A stretch of 64,000 nucleotides of DNA. Source: Brachybacterium endophyticum. GTDB taxonomy: Bacteria; Actinomycetota; Actinomycetes; Actinomycetales; Dermabacteraceae. The stretch covers positions 682,001 through 746,000 of the forward strand of contig NZ_QFKX01000001.1 of the NCBI RefSeq assembly GCF_003130585.1. Direction: 5' to 3'. The notes beneath the pieces were generated by a model. The model searched no databases. It was not told the origin of the DNA and was given only the letters and a program-made list of their open reading frames with translations. Position 1 is the first letter of the stretch, and every line of letters starts with the position of its first letter. Positions 35,410 to 44,478 of the stretch are shown piece by piece. The translations under genes and the position numbers were made by a program.

Positions 35410-36549
35410 ATGCCGCCCATGGAACCCCGCGACGCCGACGTCCGACCCTTCACCGCCCCCGTGCGTCGCCATCTCGCCGGCGCCGCACTGGCCGGAGCGG
35501 GAGCCCTCGTGCTCGCCTCCGCCGGCCCCGCCGGGGCCGAGGACCGACAGACGGACGGGGGATCGGCCCTGCCGGTCCTCCACCCCGACGAGGACTGGTC
35601 GCGGATGCTCGCGAGGAGCCCCCGGGTGCAGCTGGTACCCGGGGCGGTCTACACCCTCGCCGCCCCTGTGCACCTGCCCGACGGCGCCCGCATCCAGGGC
35701 AACGGTGCCGTCCTCACCACCGCGGACACCACCTCCGGCGCCCTCGTCGTCGACGGCGCCCGCGACGTCACGATCAGCGACGTCCGCTGCCTCGGCGAGG
35801 GAGCGGGCAGCGCGGACCCCGGGCGCATCGACGTGCCCTTCGCGCGGGACCACGTGGCCGTGCGCATCGACCGCTCGAGCAACGTGCGGGTGCTGGACTG
35901 CGACCTGATCGGCTGGCGCGGCGCCGGGATCGTGCTGACCGGCAGCACCGAGGACGACTACTTCTCCTACGGCAACCACATCGCCGGGTGTCGCTTCGCC
36001 CGCTGCTACCTGGGCCTCTCCGCCGCCGACCGTGCGGAGTTCTCCCAGCTGGAGAGGTGCTTCTTCACCGCCTGCCGGCTCGCCGTGTGGCAGTCGGCGG
36101 GGAACTGGACGCTCTCGGGCTGCATCATGGTCGGCTGCCACGGCAGCTACTACTCGATCGCGGCGAGCAGTCCCTACGGCGAGGCCGACTCCGACAACTG
36201 GAACCACGGCACGCTCGTCGGCTGCACGATGAACCACGCGAACTCCGGGGCGAAGGAGACCTGGTCCGCGCACCTGGAGATGCCCATTGGGGGGTAAAGT
36301 CGTGACCCCGGTCGTGGCGTGGTCGTCGAAGGGCTGCTGCCACCCACCACGTCCGGCTGCACCTTCTGGTACACCGACGGCACCGCGAGGGGCCTGCAGG
36401 GCACGGCATGGACCCTCACCGGCTGCACGCTCTCGGACCTGACGATCACGGGCGAGGGCGAGGTGCCGATCCGGCTCGTCGGCCATCAGTCCAACAGCGG
36501 CGAGCACCGGCCGGTGCTCACCGGCGCCGTCGAGGACGCACTCGCCTGA
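35410..36549 (+). pseudogene. Exported beta-helix protein gene broken by an in-frame TAA
   Basis: Codons 1-295 encode a protein with a probable signal peptide (Ala/Gly/Leu-rich, about 20-45) and repeated short strands with GC-x and NxxVxxxxC patterns typical of right-handed parallel beta-helix proteins (Pectate-lyase-like, polysaccharide binding or cleavage). TAA at 36295-36297 follows EMPIGG; the same frame then reads GRGVVVEGLLPPTTSGCTFWYTDG and continues in the same repeat style to a TGA at 36547-36549. Codon use just around the stop (ATT, AGT) is odd for this genome, suggesting local damage or base-call error rather than a natural end. The true enzyme class is unknown. A later ATG at 35419 is possible. 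Confidence 0.65.
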
Positions 36550-36560
36550 GCGCTCAGGCG
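36543..36560. terminator. 18-bp palindrome spanning both convergent stop codons
   Basis: CGCCTGAGC/GCTCAGGCG is perfectly self-complementary and contains the TGA of the beta-helix gene (36547-36549) and the TGA of ung (complement 36554-36556). It can fold on both transcripts as a 7-bp stem with a GCGC loop, a compact bidirectional terminator candidate. Confidence 0.6.
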
Positions 36561-37246
36561 GTCGCGGCGTCCTTCACCACCCGCCAGTCCACGGGATCGG
36601 CGCCCTGCTGCTCCAGGAGCGCGTTCGCCCGCGAGAACGGGGCCGATCCGAAGAACCCGCGGCGCGCGGAGAGCGGACTGGGGTGCGGGCTGGTGATGCA
36701 CGGCGTCGGCGACAGCAAGGGCTGCAGGTTCTGGGCGTCACGACCCCACAGGATCGCCACCAGCGGGCCGCCGCGGGCCGCCAGCGCCCGGATCGCGGCC
36801 TCGGTGACGGCCTCCCAGCCCTTCCCGCGGTGGGAGGCCGGGGTGCCAGGGCGCACGGTGAGCACCCGGTTCAGCAGCAGCACGCCCTGGTCCTGCCAGG
36901 CGCTGAGATCGCCGTGCGGGGCGGGAGGGATGCCGAGGTCGTCCCGCATCTCGGCATAGATGTTCTGCAGGCTGCGGGGGATCGGCCGCACGTGCTCCTC
37001 GACCGCGAAGGAGAGCCCGATGGGGTGACCGGGAGTGGGGTAGGGGTCCTGGCCGACGATCAGCACCCGCACGTCGGCCAGCGGACGGGTGAAGGCCCGC
37101 AGCACGTTCTCCCCGGTGGGCAGGTACCCGTTCCCGGATTCCGCCTCCCCACGCAGGAAATCACCCATCGCGTGGATCGCGGGCTCGACGGGGGAGAGGG
37201 CCTCGGCCCAGTCGGGCGCGATGGTCTCGGCGAGGGGACGCGGCAT
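36554..37246 (-). CDS. ung: Uracil-DNA glycosylase (family 1)
   Basis: A 230-residue base-excision repair enzyme that removes uracil from DNA. The water-activating loop GQDPYP is at 66-71 with catalytic Asp67, and the minor-groove loop is HPSPLSA at 188-194 with His188. The conserved [12 protein letters not shown] segment is at 123-134. The length is normal for actinobacterial Ung. The ATG at 37246 starts the conserved region. The gene ends five bases from the convergent beta-helix gene and is divergent from the DUF3263 gene. Confidence 0.95.
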   Translation of the reverse strand: MPRPLAETIAPDWAEALSPVEPAIHAMGDFLRGEAESGNGYLPTGENVLRAFTRPLADVRVLIVGQDPYPTPGHPIGLSFAVEEHVRPIPRSLQNIYAEMRDDLGIPPAPHGDLSAWQDQGVLLLNRVLTVRPGTPASHRGKGWEAVTEAAIRALAARGGPLVAILWGRDAQNLQPLLSPTPCITSPHPSPLSARRGFFGSAPFSRANALLEQQGADPVDWRVVKDAATA

Positions 37247-37311
37247 GGGATCAGTCTGGCATGCGGCGCGCCGCCCGAGCCCGTGTGGAGCTCCCGCCTA
37301 GGCTTGGGGGC

Positions 37312-37608
37312 ATGACCGATCCCGCCTCGTCCGACGCCCTCTCCGAGGGGCCCACGGATCCGGATGGTCTGAGCGCCCAGGACCTCGCGATCCTGGCGAT
37401 GGAGGAACGCAGCTTCCGCTACGTCGGCGCGAAGGAGAGGCGGATCCGCGAGGAGCTCGGACTCTCGCCGACCTCCTACTTCGTGCGGTTGAACGCCCTG
37501 CTGGACCGTCCCGAGGCGCTGCGGGCCGCGCCGGGTGCGGTCAACCGCCTGCGGGCCCGCCGGGTGAGCTCCACGAGCACCGGCCCCGGACCCGCCCACG
37601 CCGCCTGA
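37312..37608 (+). CDS. DUF3263 small helix-turn-helix-like protein
   Basis: A 98-residue protein. Residues 20-90 carry the DUF3263 pattern: LSAQDLAILAMEERSFRY, then GAKERRIREELGLSPTSYFVRLNALLD, which looks like a small winged or HTH DNA-binding unit. Function unknown; the family is actinobacterial and short. TAGGCT stands seven bases before the ATG at 37312, so a leaderless message is likely. The next gene (LytR_C) follows 85 bases later in the same direction, an order seen often in actinobacteria. Confidence 0.85.
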   Translation: MTDPASSDALSEGPTDPDGLSAQDLAILAMEERSFRYVGAKERRIREELGLSPTSYFVRLNALLDRPEALRAAPGAVNRLRARRVSSTSTGPGPAHAA

Positions 37609-37693
37609 GACCCGCTGCGGCCGCACGGCCGCGCCACGCGTGTCCCGCGCGTGGCTACCGCCGCTTCCGACGGGGACCTGGTTCAATGGGCCC

Positions 37694-38260
37694 GTGGCTG
37701 ATTCCGAGTACCCCTACCCTCCGGACCAGTACGACGAGGAGGCGGCTGACGTCGCCTTCCACGGTGCGCACCGCGCCGAGGAGTCGTTCTGGCGCCAGAA
37801 CCTGGTCTACCTGATCATCATCGCCGTCGCGGTGGTGATCCTGCTCGCGCTGCTGTTCACCATCGGCGGGCTCGGGCGTTCCGGGGACGAGCGAGCGGAT
37901 TCCCCCACCACCTCGGCGTCCCAGGACGACTCCTCGAAGCAGGCCTCCGACGGCGGAGGCGACGAGGAGGACAAGCCCAAGGCCGACGCCTCCACCCCCA
38001 TCCTGGTCCTGAACGGCGGCAACGTCAGCGGCATGGCCGCGGACTGGAAGCAGGCGCTCACCGACGACGGCTGGTCCAACGTCGGCATCGGCACCTCCGA
38101 CAACGTCCAGCAGGAGAGCGTGGTGTTCTACCGCGACAAGGACGACGAGGCCTCGGCGCAGGAGCTCGCCGACCAGGTCGGCGCGGAGGACGCACGCCAG
38201 AGCGACGAGTACGACAACCGCATCACCTTCGTCGCGGTGCAGCCCCCCGAGAACGACTGA
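37694..38260 (+). CDS. Membrane-anchored LytR C-terminal-domain protein
   Basis: A 188-residue protein with an acidic cytosolic start (about 1-33), one membrane helix at about 36-60, a Ser/Asp/Lys-rich linker and a LytR_C domain at about 100-188 (ILVLNGGNVSGMAADW start). LytR_C domains usually follow LytR-CpsA-Psr enzymes that attach glycopolymers to peptidoglycan; a stand-alone form may bind wall or regulate such enzymes. The GTG at 37694 is chosen because the protein begins naturally there and TTCAAT lies six bases upstream. It is followed by a hairpin at 38340-38356. Confidence 0.82.
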   Translation: MADSEYPYPPDQYDEEAADVAFHGAHRAEESFWRQNLVYLIIIAVAVVILLALLFTIGGLGRSGDERADSPTTSASQDDSSKQASDGGGDEEDKPKADASTPILVLNGGNVSGMAADWKQALTDDGWSNVGIGTSDNVQQESVVFYRDKDDEASAQELADQVGAEDARQSDEYDNRITFVAVQPPEND

Positions 38261-38339
38261 GAGCGGCCGACGCCCCGTGGCAGGGCGCCCGCCGATTCCC
38301 GTGGCCGGGGACGGTCGGGTCGTTCGCGGCATGCGCGGG

Positions 38340-38356
38340 GCGTGCCCCCGGCACGC
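38340..38356 (+). terminator. Hairpin after the LytR_C gene
   Basis: GCGTGCC (38340-38346) and GGCACGC (38350-38356) form a perfect 7-bp stem with a CCC loop, 80 bases after the LytR_C stop and 36 bases before the groEL CIRCE site. No T-run. Plausible terminator that isolates groEL. Confidence 0.5.
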
Positions 38357-38391
38357 TGTGGGCTGAATCCGCCCGCGACTTCGGATCGGGG

Positions 38392-38418
38392 TTAGCACTC
38401 GGAGGGTGAGAGTGCTTA
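38392..38418 (+). promoter_or_regulatory. CIRCE operator (HrcA site) of groEL
   Basis: TTAGCACTC-N9-GAGTGCTTA differs from the CIRCE consensus at a single position. It lies 170 bases upstream of groEL. TATGAT at 38417-38422 overlaps its right end and is a good -10 box, so HrcA bound here would block transcription. Confidence 0.92.
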
Positions 38419-38425
38419 TGATGAT

Positions 38426-38452
38426 CTGGCACTCGACGCCGGAGAGTGACAG
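38426..38452 (+). promoter_or_regulatory. Second, degenerate CIRCE-like operator
   Basis: CTGGCACTC-N9-GAGTGACAG repeats the CIRCE layout seven bases after the first copy, with exact GCACTC and GAGTG cores but decayed outer bases. Both copies together form a tandem HrcA target at the transcript start. Confidence 0.65.
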
Positions 38453-38516
38453 CACCATCCGGCGGCGAGCCAGGAACATTCCGGCCCCGTGAGGGACCCG
38501 GCGCCGCGTGACGTGA

Positions 38517-40226
<1,710 letters not shown>

Positions 40227-40340
40227 TCCGGCCCGGGCCTCGTGCCCGGACCTGATCGTGTCGGCGAGCCTGCCCGGGTCGGCCCGGGCGGGCCCGCCCG
40301 CCTCACGGGCCCCTCGTCGGGCCCGCCCGCCTCACGGCGC
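40227..40340 (+). other. groEL 3' spacer: hairpin and 19-bp direct repeats
   Basis: CCGGGC (40233-40238) and GCCCGG (40244-40249) form a small GC hairpin seven bases after the groEL stop, a terminator candidate. The 19-mer GGGCCCGCCCGCCTCACGG then occurs twice, at 40290-40308 and 40319-40337. No open frame with family resemblance was seen. Confidence 0.5.
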
Positions 40341-40396
40341 CTATATGACGATTGCGAGTCAAATCCCCGCGGATTTGGCTCGCAATCGTCATATAG
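40341..40396. repeat. 56-nt palindromic element, copy 1 (26-bp arms, 4-nt loop)
   Basis: The left arm at 40341-40366 (CTATATGACGATTGCGAGTC...) pairs with the right arm at 40371-40396 over 26 bases with a single T-G pair; the loop is CCGC. A relative with the same size lies at 41065-41120 on the other side of the SRPBCC gene. Moderate AT content sets it off from the surroundings. No T-run follows. Confidence 0.85.
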
Positions 40397-40410
40397 AGGG
40401 GTTGCTTGCC

Positions 40411-40475
40411 CCGCTGGGTGCTTGTCCAGCGGGGTGCCTGTCCCGATGGGTGCTCGTCCCCGCTGGGTGCTCGTC
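40411..40475 (+). repeat. Four tandem 16-bp repeats
   Basis: Units CCGCTGGGTGCTTGTC, CAGCGGGGTGCCTGTC, CCGATGGGTGCTCGTC and CCCGCTGGGTGCTCGTC (the last one base longer) follow each other without gaps. The core is GGGTGCTcGTC. They lie between the palindromic element and the SRPBCC start, followed by CCGCCTG triplet-like repeats up to about 40500. Confidence 0.8.
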
Positions 40476-40551
40476 TCGTGCCGCCTGCCGCCTGCCGCCG
40501 GTCGGCTGGTCCGTGGCATGCCCGCTCGGCACGTCGGTGGACAATGGCGCC

Positions 40552-41013
40552 ATGACCTACGAGATCCAGGACTCCGTTCAGCTCTCCGCGTCTCCGGAGC
40601 AGGTGTACGAGCTGCTCAGCGACATCACGCGCACGGGCGAATGGAGCCAGCAGTGCCATCGGTGCGAGTGGGAGAGCGATGACCGTGGTGTGGGCGCCCG
40701 GTTCGTCGGGCACAACCGCACGCCGGAGCGGGAGTGGCAGACCGTGTCCGAAGTGGTCGCCGACGTCACCAGAGAGCACTTCGCCTGGTCGGTCGGTCCG
40801 GGACGGGCCGTGTGGGGATACAGGATGCGGCCCTCTGCTGGAGGCGGGACGGAGCTGACCGAGTACACCCGCACCTCCCCGACCTTCGAGGAGTTCTTCA
40901 CCGAGCGCTACGGGGACCGTGCCGAGGAGGAGATCGCGACGCGGCAGGAGGCCGCGCGCGCCGGCATCCCGGCGACGCTCGCGACGATCCGGGGGATCCT
41001 CGACGGTCGGTGA
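40552..41013 (+). CDS. SRPBCC-fold (polyketide cyclase/dehydrase-like) protein
   Basis: A 153-residue single-domain protein of the START/SRPBCC superfamily. Marks are SVQLSASPEQVYELLSDITRTGEWS at the start, VGARFVGHNR, and the long C-terminal helix (FFTERYGDRAEEEIATRQ to ILDGR). The fold encloses a hydrophobic pocket; the family includes polyketide cyclases, lipid carriers and toxin-like proteins, so no ligand can be named. The ATG at 40552 starts the domain; an upstream start in this frame would translate the repeats and was rejected. The gene stands alone, bracketed by two related palindromes. Confidence 0.85.
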   Translation: MTYEIQDSVQLSASPEQVYELLSDITRTGEWSQQCHRCEWESDDRGVGARFVGHNRTPEREWQTVSEVVADVTREHFAWSVGPGRAVWGYRMRPSAGGGTELTEYTRTSPTFEEFFTERYGDRAEEEIATRQEAARAGIPATLATIRGILDGR

Positions 41014-41064
41014 GGTCGGTGAGGCCAACACGGGCGGAGGACCCAGGCAGCCATGTCGTGATAT

Positions 41065-41120
41065 CCCTATGACAGTTGCGAGCCGAATCCGGGGGGATTC
41101 GGCTCGCAACTGTCATAGGG
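41065..41120. repeat. 56-nt palindromic element, copy 2 (perfect 26-bp arms, 4-nt loop)
   Basis: The left arm at 41065-41090 (CCCTATGACAGTTGCGAGCC...) and the right arm at 41095-41120 are exact reverse complements; the loop is GGGG. Compared with copy 1, six positions of the arm differ and five of these are matched by the complementary change in the other arm; the sixth leaves a T-G pair in copy 1. Confidence 0.9.
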
Positions 41121-41223
41121 GCGATCCGACCGCCCCTCTGCCTCGTTCCTCCGCTCGTCTCTTGCTGCCCGGCCACGGATCAGCCCCGGGAAGGTCTCGG
41201 GCTGTGCGTGCGTTGTGTGAGGG

Positions 41224-42204
41224 GTGAGGATCTCCCTGCTGGACCGCTCCCGCACGCGCGACGGGCGCCCCGAACCGGTGGCGCTGCGCGACAGCGTGGA
41301 GCGGGCGGTCTCCGCCGAGTCGCAGGGCTACCACCGCTTCTGGGTGGCCGAGCACCATGGCGTCCCGGGGATCGCGAGCGGCTCACCGGCGGTTCTGCTC
41401 GCCGCCGCCGGGCAGCGCACCACCACGATCCGGCTCGGTTCCGGCGGCGTGATGCTGCCCAACCACCGGCCCCTCGTGGTCGCCGAGCAGTTCCTCATGC
41501 TCGAGGGCCTCGCACCGGGCCGGGTGGACCTGGGGCTCGGACGCTCGTTGGGCTTCACCGCACCCGTGCGGGAGGCCCTCGGACGCACGGAAGCCACCGC
41601 GGAGCAGTTCGCCCACGAGATCCTCCAGCTGCGCGATCACCTCGAGGGCAGCGCGCCGGTCACCGCACGGCCCGCTGCCGACACCCCTCCGCCGCTCCAC
41701 GTGCTCGCCACCGGCTCCGGCCTGCAGACCGCCGCGCGCCTGGGGCTCGGGGCGGTCATCGGCGGGCCGGCTCTGCTCTCCGATGACATCGGGGAGAGTG
41801 CTGCCGCCTACCGCCGGGAGTTCCGCCCGCACCGGGGCAGCGTCCCGCACCTGATGGTCTCGATGGACCTCCTGGTCGCCGACACCGACGCCGCCGCCCA
41901 GGAGCTCGCGCTCCCCGAGGTCTGGGCGATGGTCCGGGCCCGGGAGGCCGGCGCGTTCCCTCCGCTCGAGGACCCGGCGAGCATTCGTGCGCGTGTGCAG
42001 GCGCGTGCGCTCGGTGCCCGCGAGGAATCCCGCCTAGAGAAGGGACTCGCCACGGCCTGGGCCGGCAGCGAGCGGACGCTCCGCGAGCGAGTGGGCAGGC
42101 TCCTCGAGACCACCGGGGCCGACGAGGTCCTCGCCTCGGGTGTCACCTACGACCGCGGCGCACTGGCCGAGTCCGACGCCCGGATTGCGCGGCTGCTGGA
42201 GTGA
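41224..42204 (+). CDS. LLM-class flavin-dependent oxidoreductase (MsnO8-like)
   Basis: A 326-residue TIM-barrel flavoprotein of the bacterial-luciferase family. Typical marks are FWVAEHHGVPGIASGSPAV near residue 40, GSGGVMLPNHRPLVVAEQF at 77-95 and LGLGRSLG at 106-113. Such enzymes use FMNH2 or F420 on varied substrates; none can be assigned. It begins with GTG at 41224 and no ribosome site is obvious. Its last 62 bases overlap the end of the convergent GNAT gene. A related but distinct LLM gene occurs at 50804-51835. Confidence 0.88.
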   Translation: MRISLLDRSRTRDGRPEPVALRDSVERAVSAESQGYHRFWVAEHHGVPGIASGSPAVLLAAAGQRTTTIRLGSGGVMLPNHRPLVVAEQFLMLEGLAPGRVDLGLGRSLGFTAPVREALGRTEATAEQFAHEILQLRDHLEGSAPVTARPAADTPPPLHVLATGSGLQTAARLGLGAVIGGPALLSDDIGESAAAYRREFRPHRGSVPHLMVSMDLLVADTDAAAQELALPEVWAMVRAREAGAFPPLEDPASIRARVQARALGAREESRLEKGLATAWAGSERTLRERVGRLLETTGADEVLASGVTYDRGALAESDARIARLLE

Positions 42205-42799
42205 GAAGGAGCCAGGGGACTAGGGGGCCAGGGGGACCCGGGGCCAGGGGAGTTCTCAACCCGCCGACGGTGCCTCCAGGTCCAGGTCCAGGTCCAGGCC
42301 CTGGCCCCGGGCCCAGGCCCGTTTCCAAGTCTTTGCGGAAGCAGACGCTGATGCCGTCGGCCGGGTCGTAGGGGGAGAAGACCTGCACGTGCTCCCAGCC
42401 CTCGCGCTCGTAGAGGGCGATCGCGTCGGGCTGGCGGTTCCCGGTCTGCAGGAAGAGCTCCCGCTCCCCGCGCTCCCGCGCTTCCTGTTCGAGATGGGCC
42501 AGGACGGCTCGGGCGAGTCCCAGGCGGCGGAAGGCGGGGGACACGAACAGTCGCTTGACCTCCAGCCGGTCCGGCAGCCGCCGCAGGGTGCCGGTCGCCG
42601 CGACCTCGCCGTCGACCAGGGCCAGTGCGACGATCACGACGTCGTCCCCTGTCGGCCTCCCCGGCGGCACCGCGGTGCCGCGCAGCGGCACGTACCGCGG
42701 CCCGACCTCGGCGTCCATCGCATCGCGCAGTGCGCGGGCCCGGGGATCCTCCCAGCCGGTGTGCTCCCAGGTGATGACGGGAGCGGGGACGGTGCTCAT
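42143..42799 (-). CDS. GNAT-family N-acetyltransferase with repeat-altered C-terminus
   Basis: A 218-residue acetyltransferase. The GNAT fold spans about 20-157: VEVKRLFVSPAFRRLGLARAVL-like acetyl-CoA loop at 84-101 (RRLGLA) and a C-terminal YEREGWEHV strand. After residue 158 the protein reads (GP)n and then a Pro/Leu/Arg-rich tail that has no family likeness; this part is encoded by CCAGGT hexamer repeats and runs 62 bases into the opposing gene. The natural end is probably near 42320, and the tail may result from repeat change. The ATG at 42799 overlaps the ABC ATPase stop (ATGA), so it belongs to that operon. Confidence 0.85.
   Translation of the reverse strand: MSTVPAPVITWEHTGWEDPRARALRDAMDAEVGPRYVPLRGTAVPPGRPTGDDVVIVALALVDGEVAATGTLRRLPDRLEVKRLFVSPAFRRLGLARAVLAHLEQEARERGERELFLQTGNRQPDAIALYEREGWEHVQVFSPYDPADGISVCFRKDLETGLGPGPGPGPGPGPGGTVGGLRTPLAPGPPGPLVPWLLLTPAAAQSGRRTRPVRRGRR
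42276..42298. repeat. CCAGGT hexanucleotide repeat inside the GNAT 3' end
   Basis: CCAGGT occurs three times in a row followed by a partial fourth copy (CCAGG), next to related CCTGG/CCCAGG runs up to 42320. On the minus strand it encodes Gly-Pro pairs. Hexamers keep the frame, so copy-number change would lengthen or shorten the Gly-Pro run without a frameshift. Confidence 0.8.
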
Positions 42800-44478
42800 G
42801 CGGTGGCCTCCAGGATGTCCTCGTCGCGGCGGCCCCCGAGGGCGGGGACCGAGCTCAGCAGTCGCTGCGTGTACTCGTGCTGCGGGGCGGCGAGGACCCG
42901 CGCGGCCTCGCCCTCCTCGACCACCTCGCCACGGCGCAGCACCGTGAGGGTATCGGCGATCTGCCGCACCACACCGAGGTCGTGGGAGATGAACAGGTAG
43001 GTCAGTCCGAGGTCACGCTGCAGGGTCGCGAGCACCTCGAGGATCCCCGCCTGCACGCTCACGTCCAGGGCGCTGGTCGGCTCGTCGAGCACGAGCACCT
43101 CGGGGCGCAGCACGAGGGCGCGTGCGATCGCGACGCGCTGGCGCTGCCCGCCCGAGAGGGCCGTCGGCCTGCGCCCGAGCAGGTCCTCCCCGAGCCGGAC
43201 GGCGTCCAGCGCCCAGCGCACGCGTTCGCGGCGCTCGGCCGCGCTGCCCACCCCGTACAGGTCCAGGGGCTCGCGCACGATGCGGCCCACCCGGAACCGC
43301 GGATCGAGGGACGTGAAGGGGTTCTGGTGGACCAGCTGTAGGTCCCGGCGCAGCGAGCGCAGGCTGCGCCGGTCGCCGGGGTCGATCGCACGGCCGTCGA
43401 CGCGCAGTCGTCCGCTGTCGAGGGGCTCGAGGCCCATCAGCGCCCGCGCGGCGGTGGTCTTCCCGGACCCCGATTCGCCGACGAGCGCGTGGGTGGTGCC
43501 GCGGCGGACGGCGAAGGAGACCTCGCGCAGAGCGGGCACGTCCCCGCCGGCCGTGCGGAAGGTGCGGGTGATCCTGTCGGCCTCGAGACGTGCGGGGGAG
43601 CCCGCGGCGGCATCACCGGGGGAGCCCCCGGCGGTGTCCCCGCGTCCTGCGCGCAGGGCGGCGAAGCGGTCGGGATGCAGTCCGGGGACGTCGGCCTGGA
43701 GGCGGCGGGTGTAGTCCGAGTGCGGGCGCTCGAAGACCTGCGCGGTGGGGCCCGCCTCCTGGATGCTGCCGCCGCTCAGGACGACGACCTGCTGGGAGCG
43801 CTCGGCCGCGAGCGCGAGATCGTGCGTGATCAGCAGCAGGCCGATGCCGAGCTCGGCCTGCAGGGAGGCGAGCAGGTCGAGGATCTGCTTCTGGACGGTG
43901 ACGTCGAGGGCGCTGGTGGGCTCGTCGGCCACCAGCAGCGCGGGGCGGGGGATGATCGCGAGCGCGATCAGCACACGCTGCAGCTGGCCGCCGGAGAGCT
44001 GATGGGGGTAGGCCGCGGCGATGCGTCCGGGATCGGAGAGACCCACCCGTTCGAGGGCGTCGCGGACCAGGTCCTCGCGGGCGGCGCGGGTGCTCGCTTC
44101 CGGGACCAGCGCCGCGGCCTCGAGGGCCTGGGAGCCGATGGTGCGCACGGGGTTCAGGGAGCTGCCCGGGTCCTGCGGGACGAAGCCGAGGACCCGTCCG
44201 CGCAGAGGACGCAGGGCAGGCTCGGGGAGGTCGTGGATGGCGCGTCCGCGCAGCGTGATGCTGCCGCGCACGTGGGCCCCGCGCCGGTCCAGCAGGCGCA
44301 GCACCGCCCGCGCGATCGTGGACTTCCCGGAGCCGGACTCGCCGATCAGGGCGAGGGTCGATCCGCGGGGGACCGTGAAGGAGACGTCGCGGACCACCTC
44401 GGATCGACCGTAGGCGACGTGCAGGTGCTCGACGGTCAGCAACGGCTCCTCGGAGGAGGGTCGGGAGGTCATGGTCAT
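42796..44478 (-). CDS. Dual ATPase subunit of an oligopeptide/nickel-type ABC transporter
   Basis: A 560-residue protein made of two ABC domains in one chain, as in DppD-DppF fusions. Domain 1: Walker A GESGSGKST at about 43-51, signature LSGGQLQRVLIALAI, Walker B LLVADEPTSALD. Domain 2 from about 300: GESGSGKTT, LSGGQRQRVAIARAL, VLVLDEPTSALD. Each domain has the PepT-group DPGSSLNP or QNPFTSLDPR Q-loop extension. It drives import with the two permeases and the lipoprotein encoded just upstream. The first of two ATGs (44478) overlaps the permease stop as ATGA and was chosen. Confidence 0.92.
   Translation of the reverse strand: MTMTSRPSSEEPLLTVEHLHVAYGRSEVVRDVSFTVPRGSTLALIGESGSGKSTIARAVLRLLDRRGAHVRGSITLRGRAIHDLPEPALRPLRGRVLGFVPQDPGSSLNPVRTIGSQALEAAALVPEASTRAAREDLVRDALERVGLSDPGRIAAAYPHQLSGGQLQRVLIALAIIPRPALLVADEPTSALDVTVQKQILDLLASLQAELGIGLLLITHDLALAAERSQQVVVLSGGSIQEAGPTAQVFERPHSDYTRRLQADVPGLHPDRFAALRAGRGDTAGGSPGDAAAGSPARLEADRITRTFRTAGGDVPALREVSFAVRRGTTHALVGESGSGKTTAARALMGLEPLDSGRLRVDGRAIDPGDRRSLRSLRRDLQLVHQNPFTSLDPRFRVGRIVREPLDLYGVGSAAERRERVRWALDAVRLGEDLLGRRPTALSGGQRQRVAIARALVLRPEVLVLDEPTSALDVSVQAGILEVLATLQRDLGLTYLFISHDLGVVRQIADTLTVLRRGEVVEEGEAARVLAAPQHEYTQRLLSSVPALGGRRDEDILEATA

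Noticed and set aside
35410..36549. Phage tail-spike or prophage remnant
   Set aside because: Beta-helix style and a signal peptide fit a secreted bacterial protein; no phage gene, integrase or att site is near.
40411..40475. CRISPR array
   Set aside because: The 16-bp units are tandem without spacers, vary in sequence and have no cas genes near.
41221..41786. Alternative frames around the second palindrome giving peptides such as MTVASRI
   Set aside because: They arise from translating the palindromic element and lack any ribosome site or family likeness.
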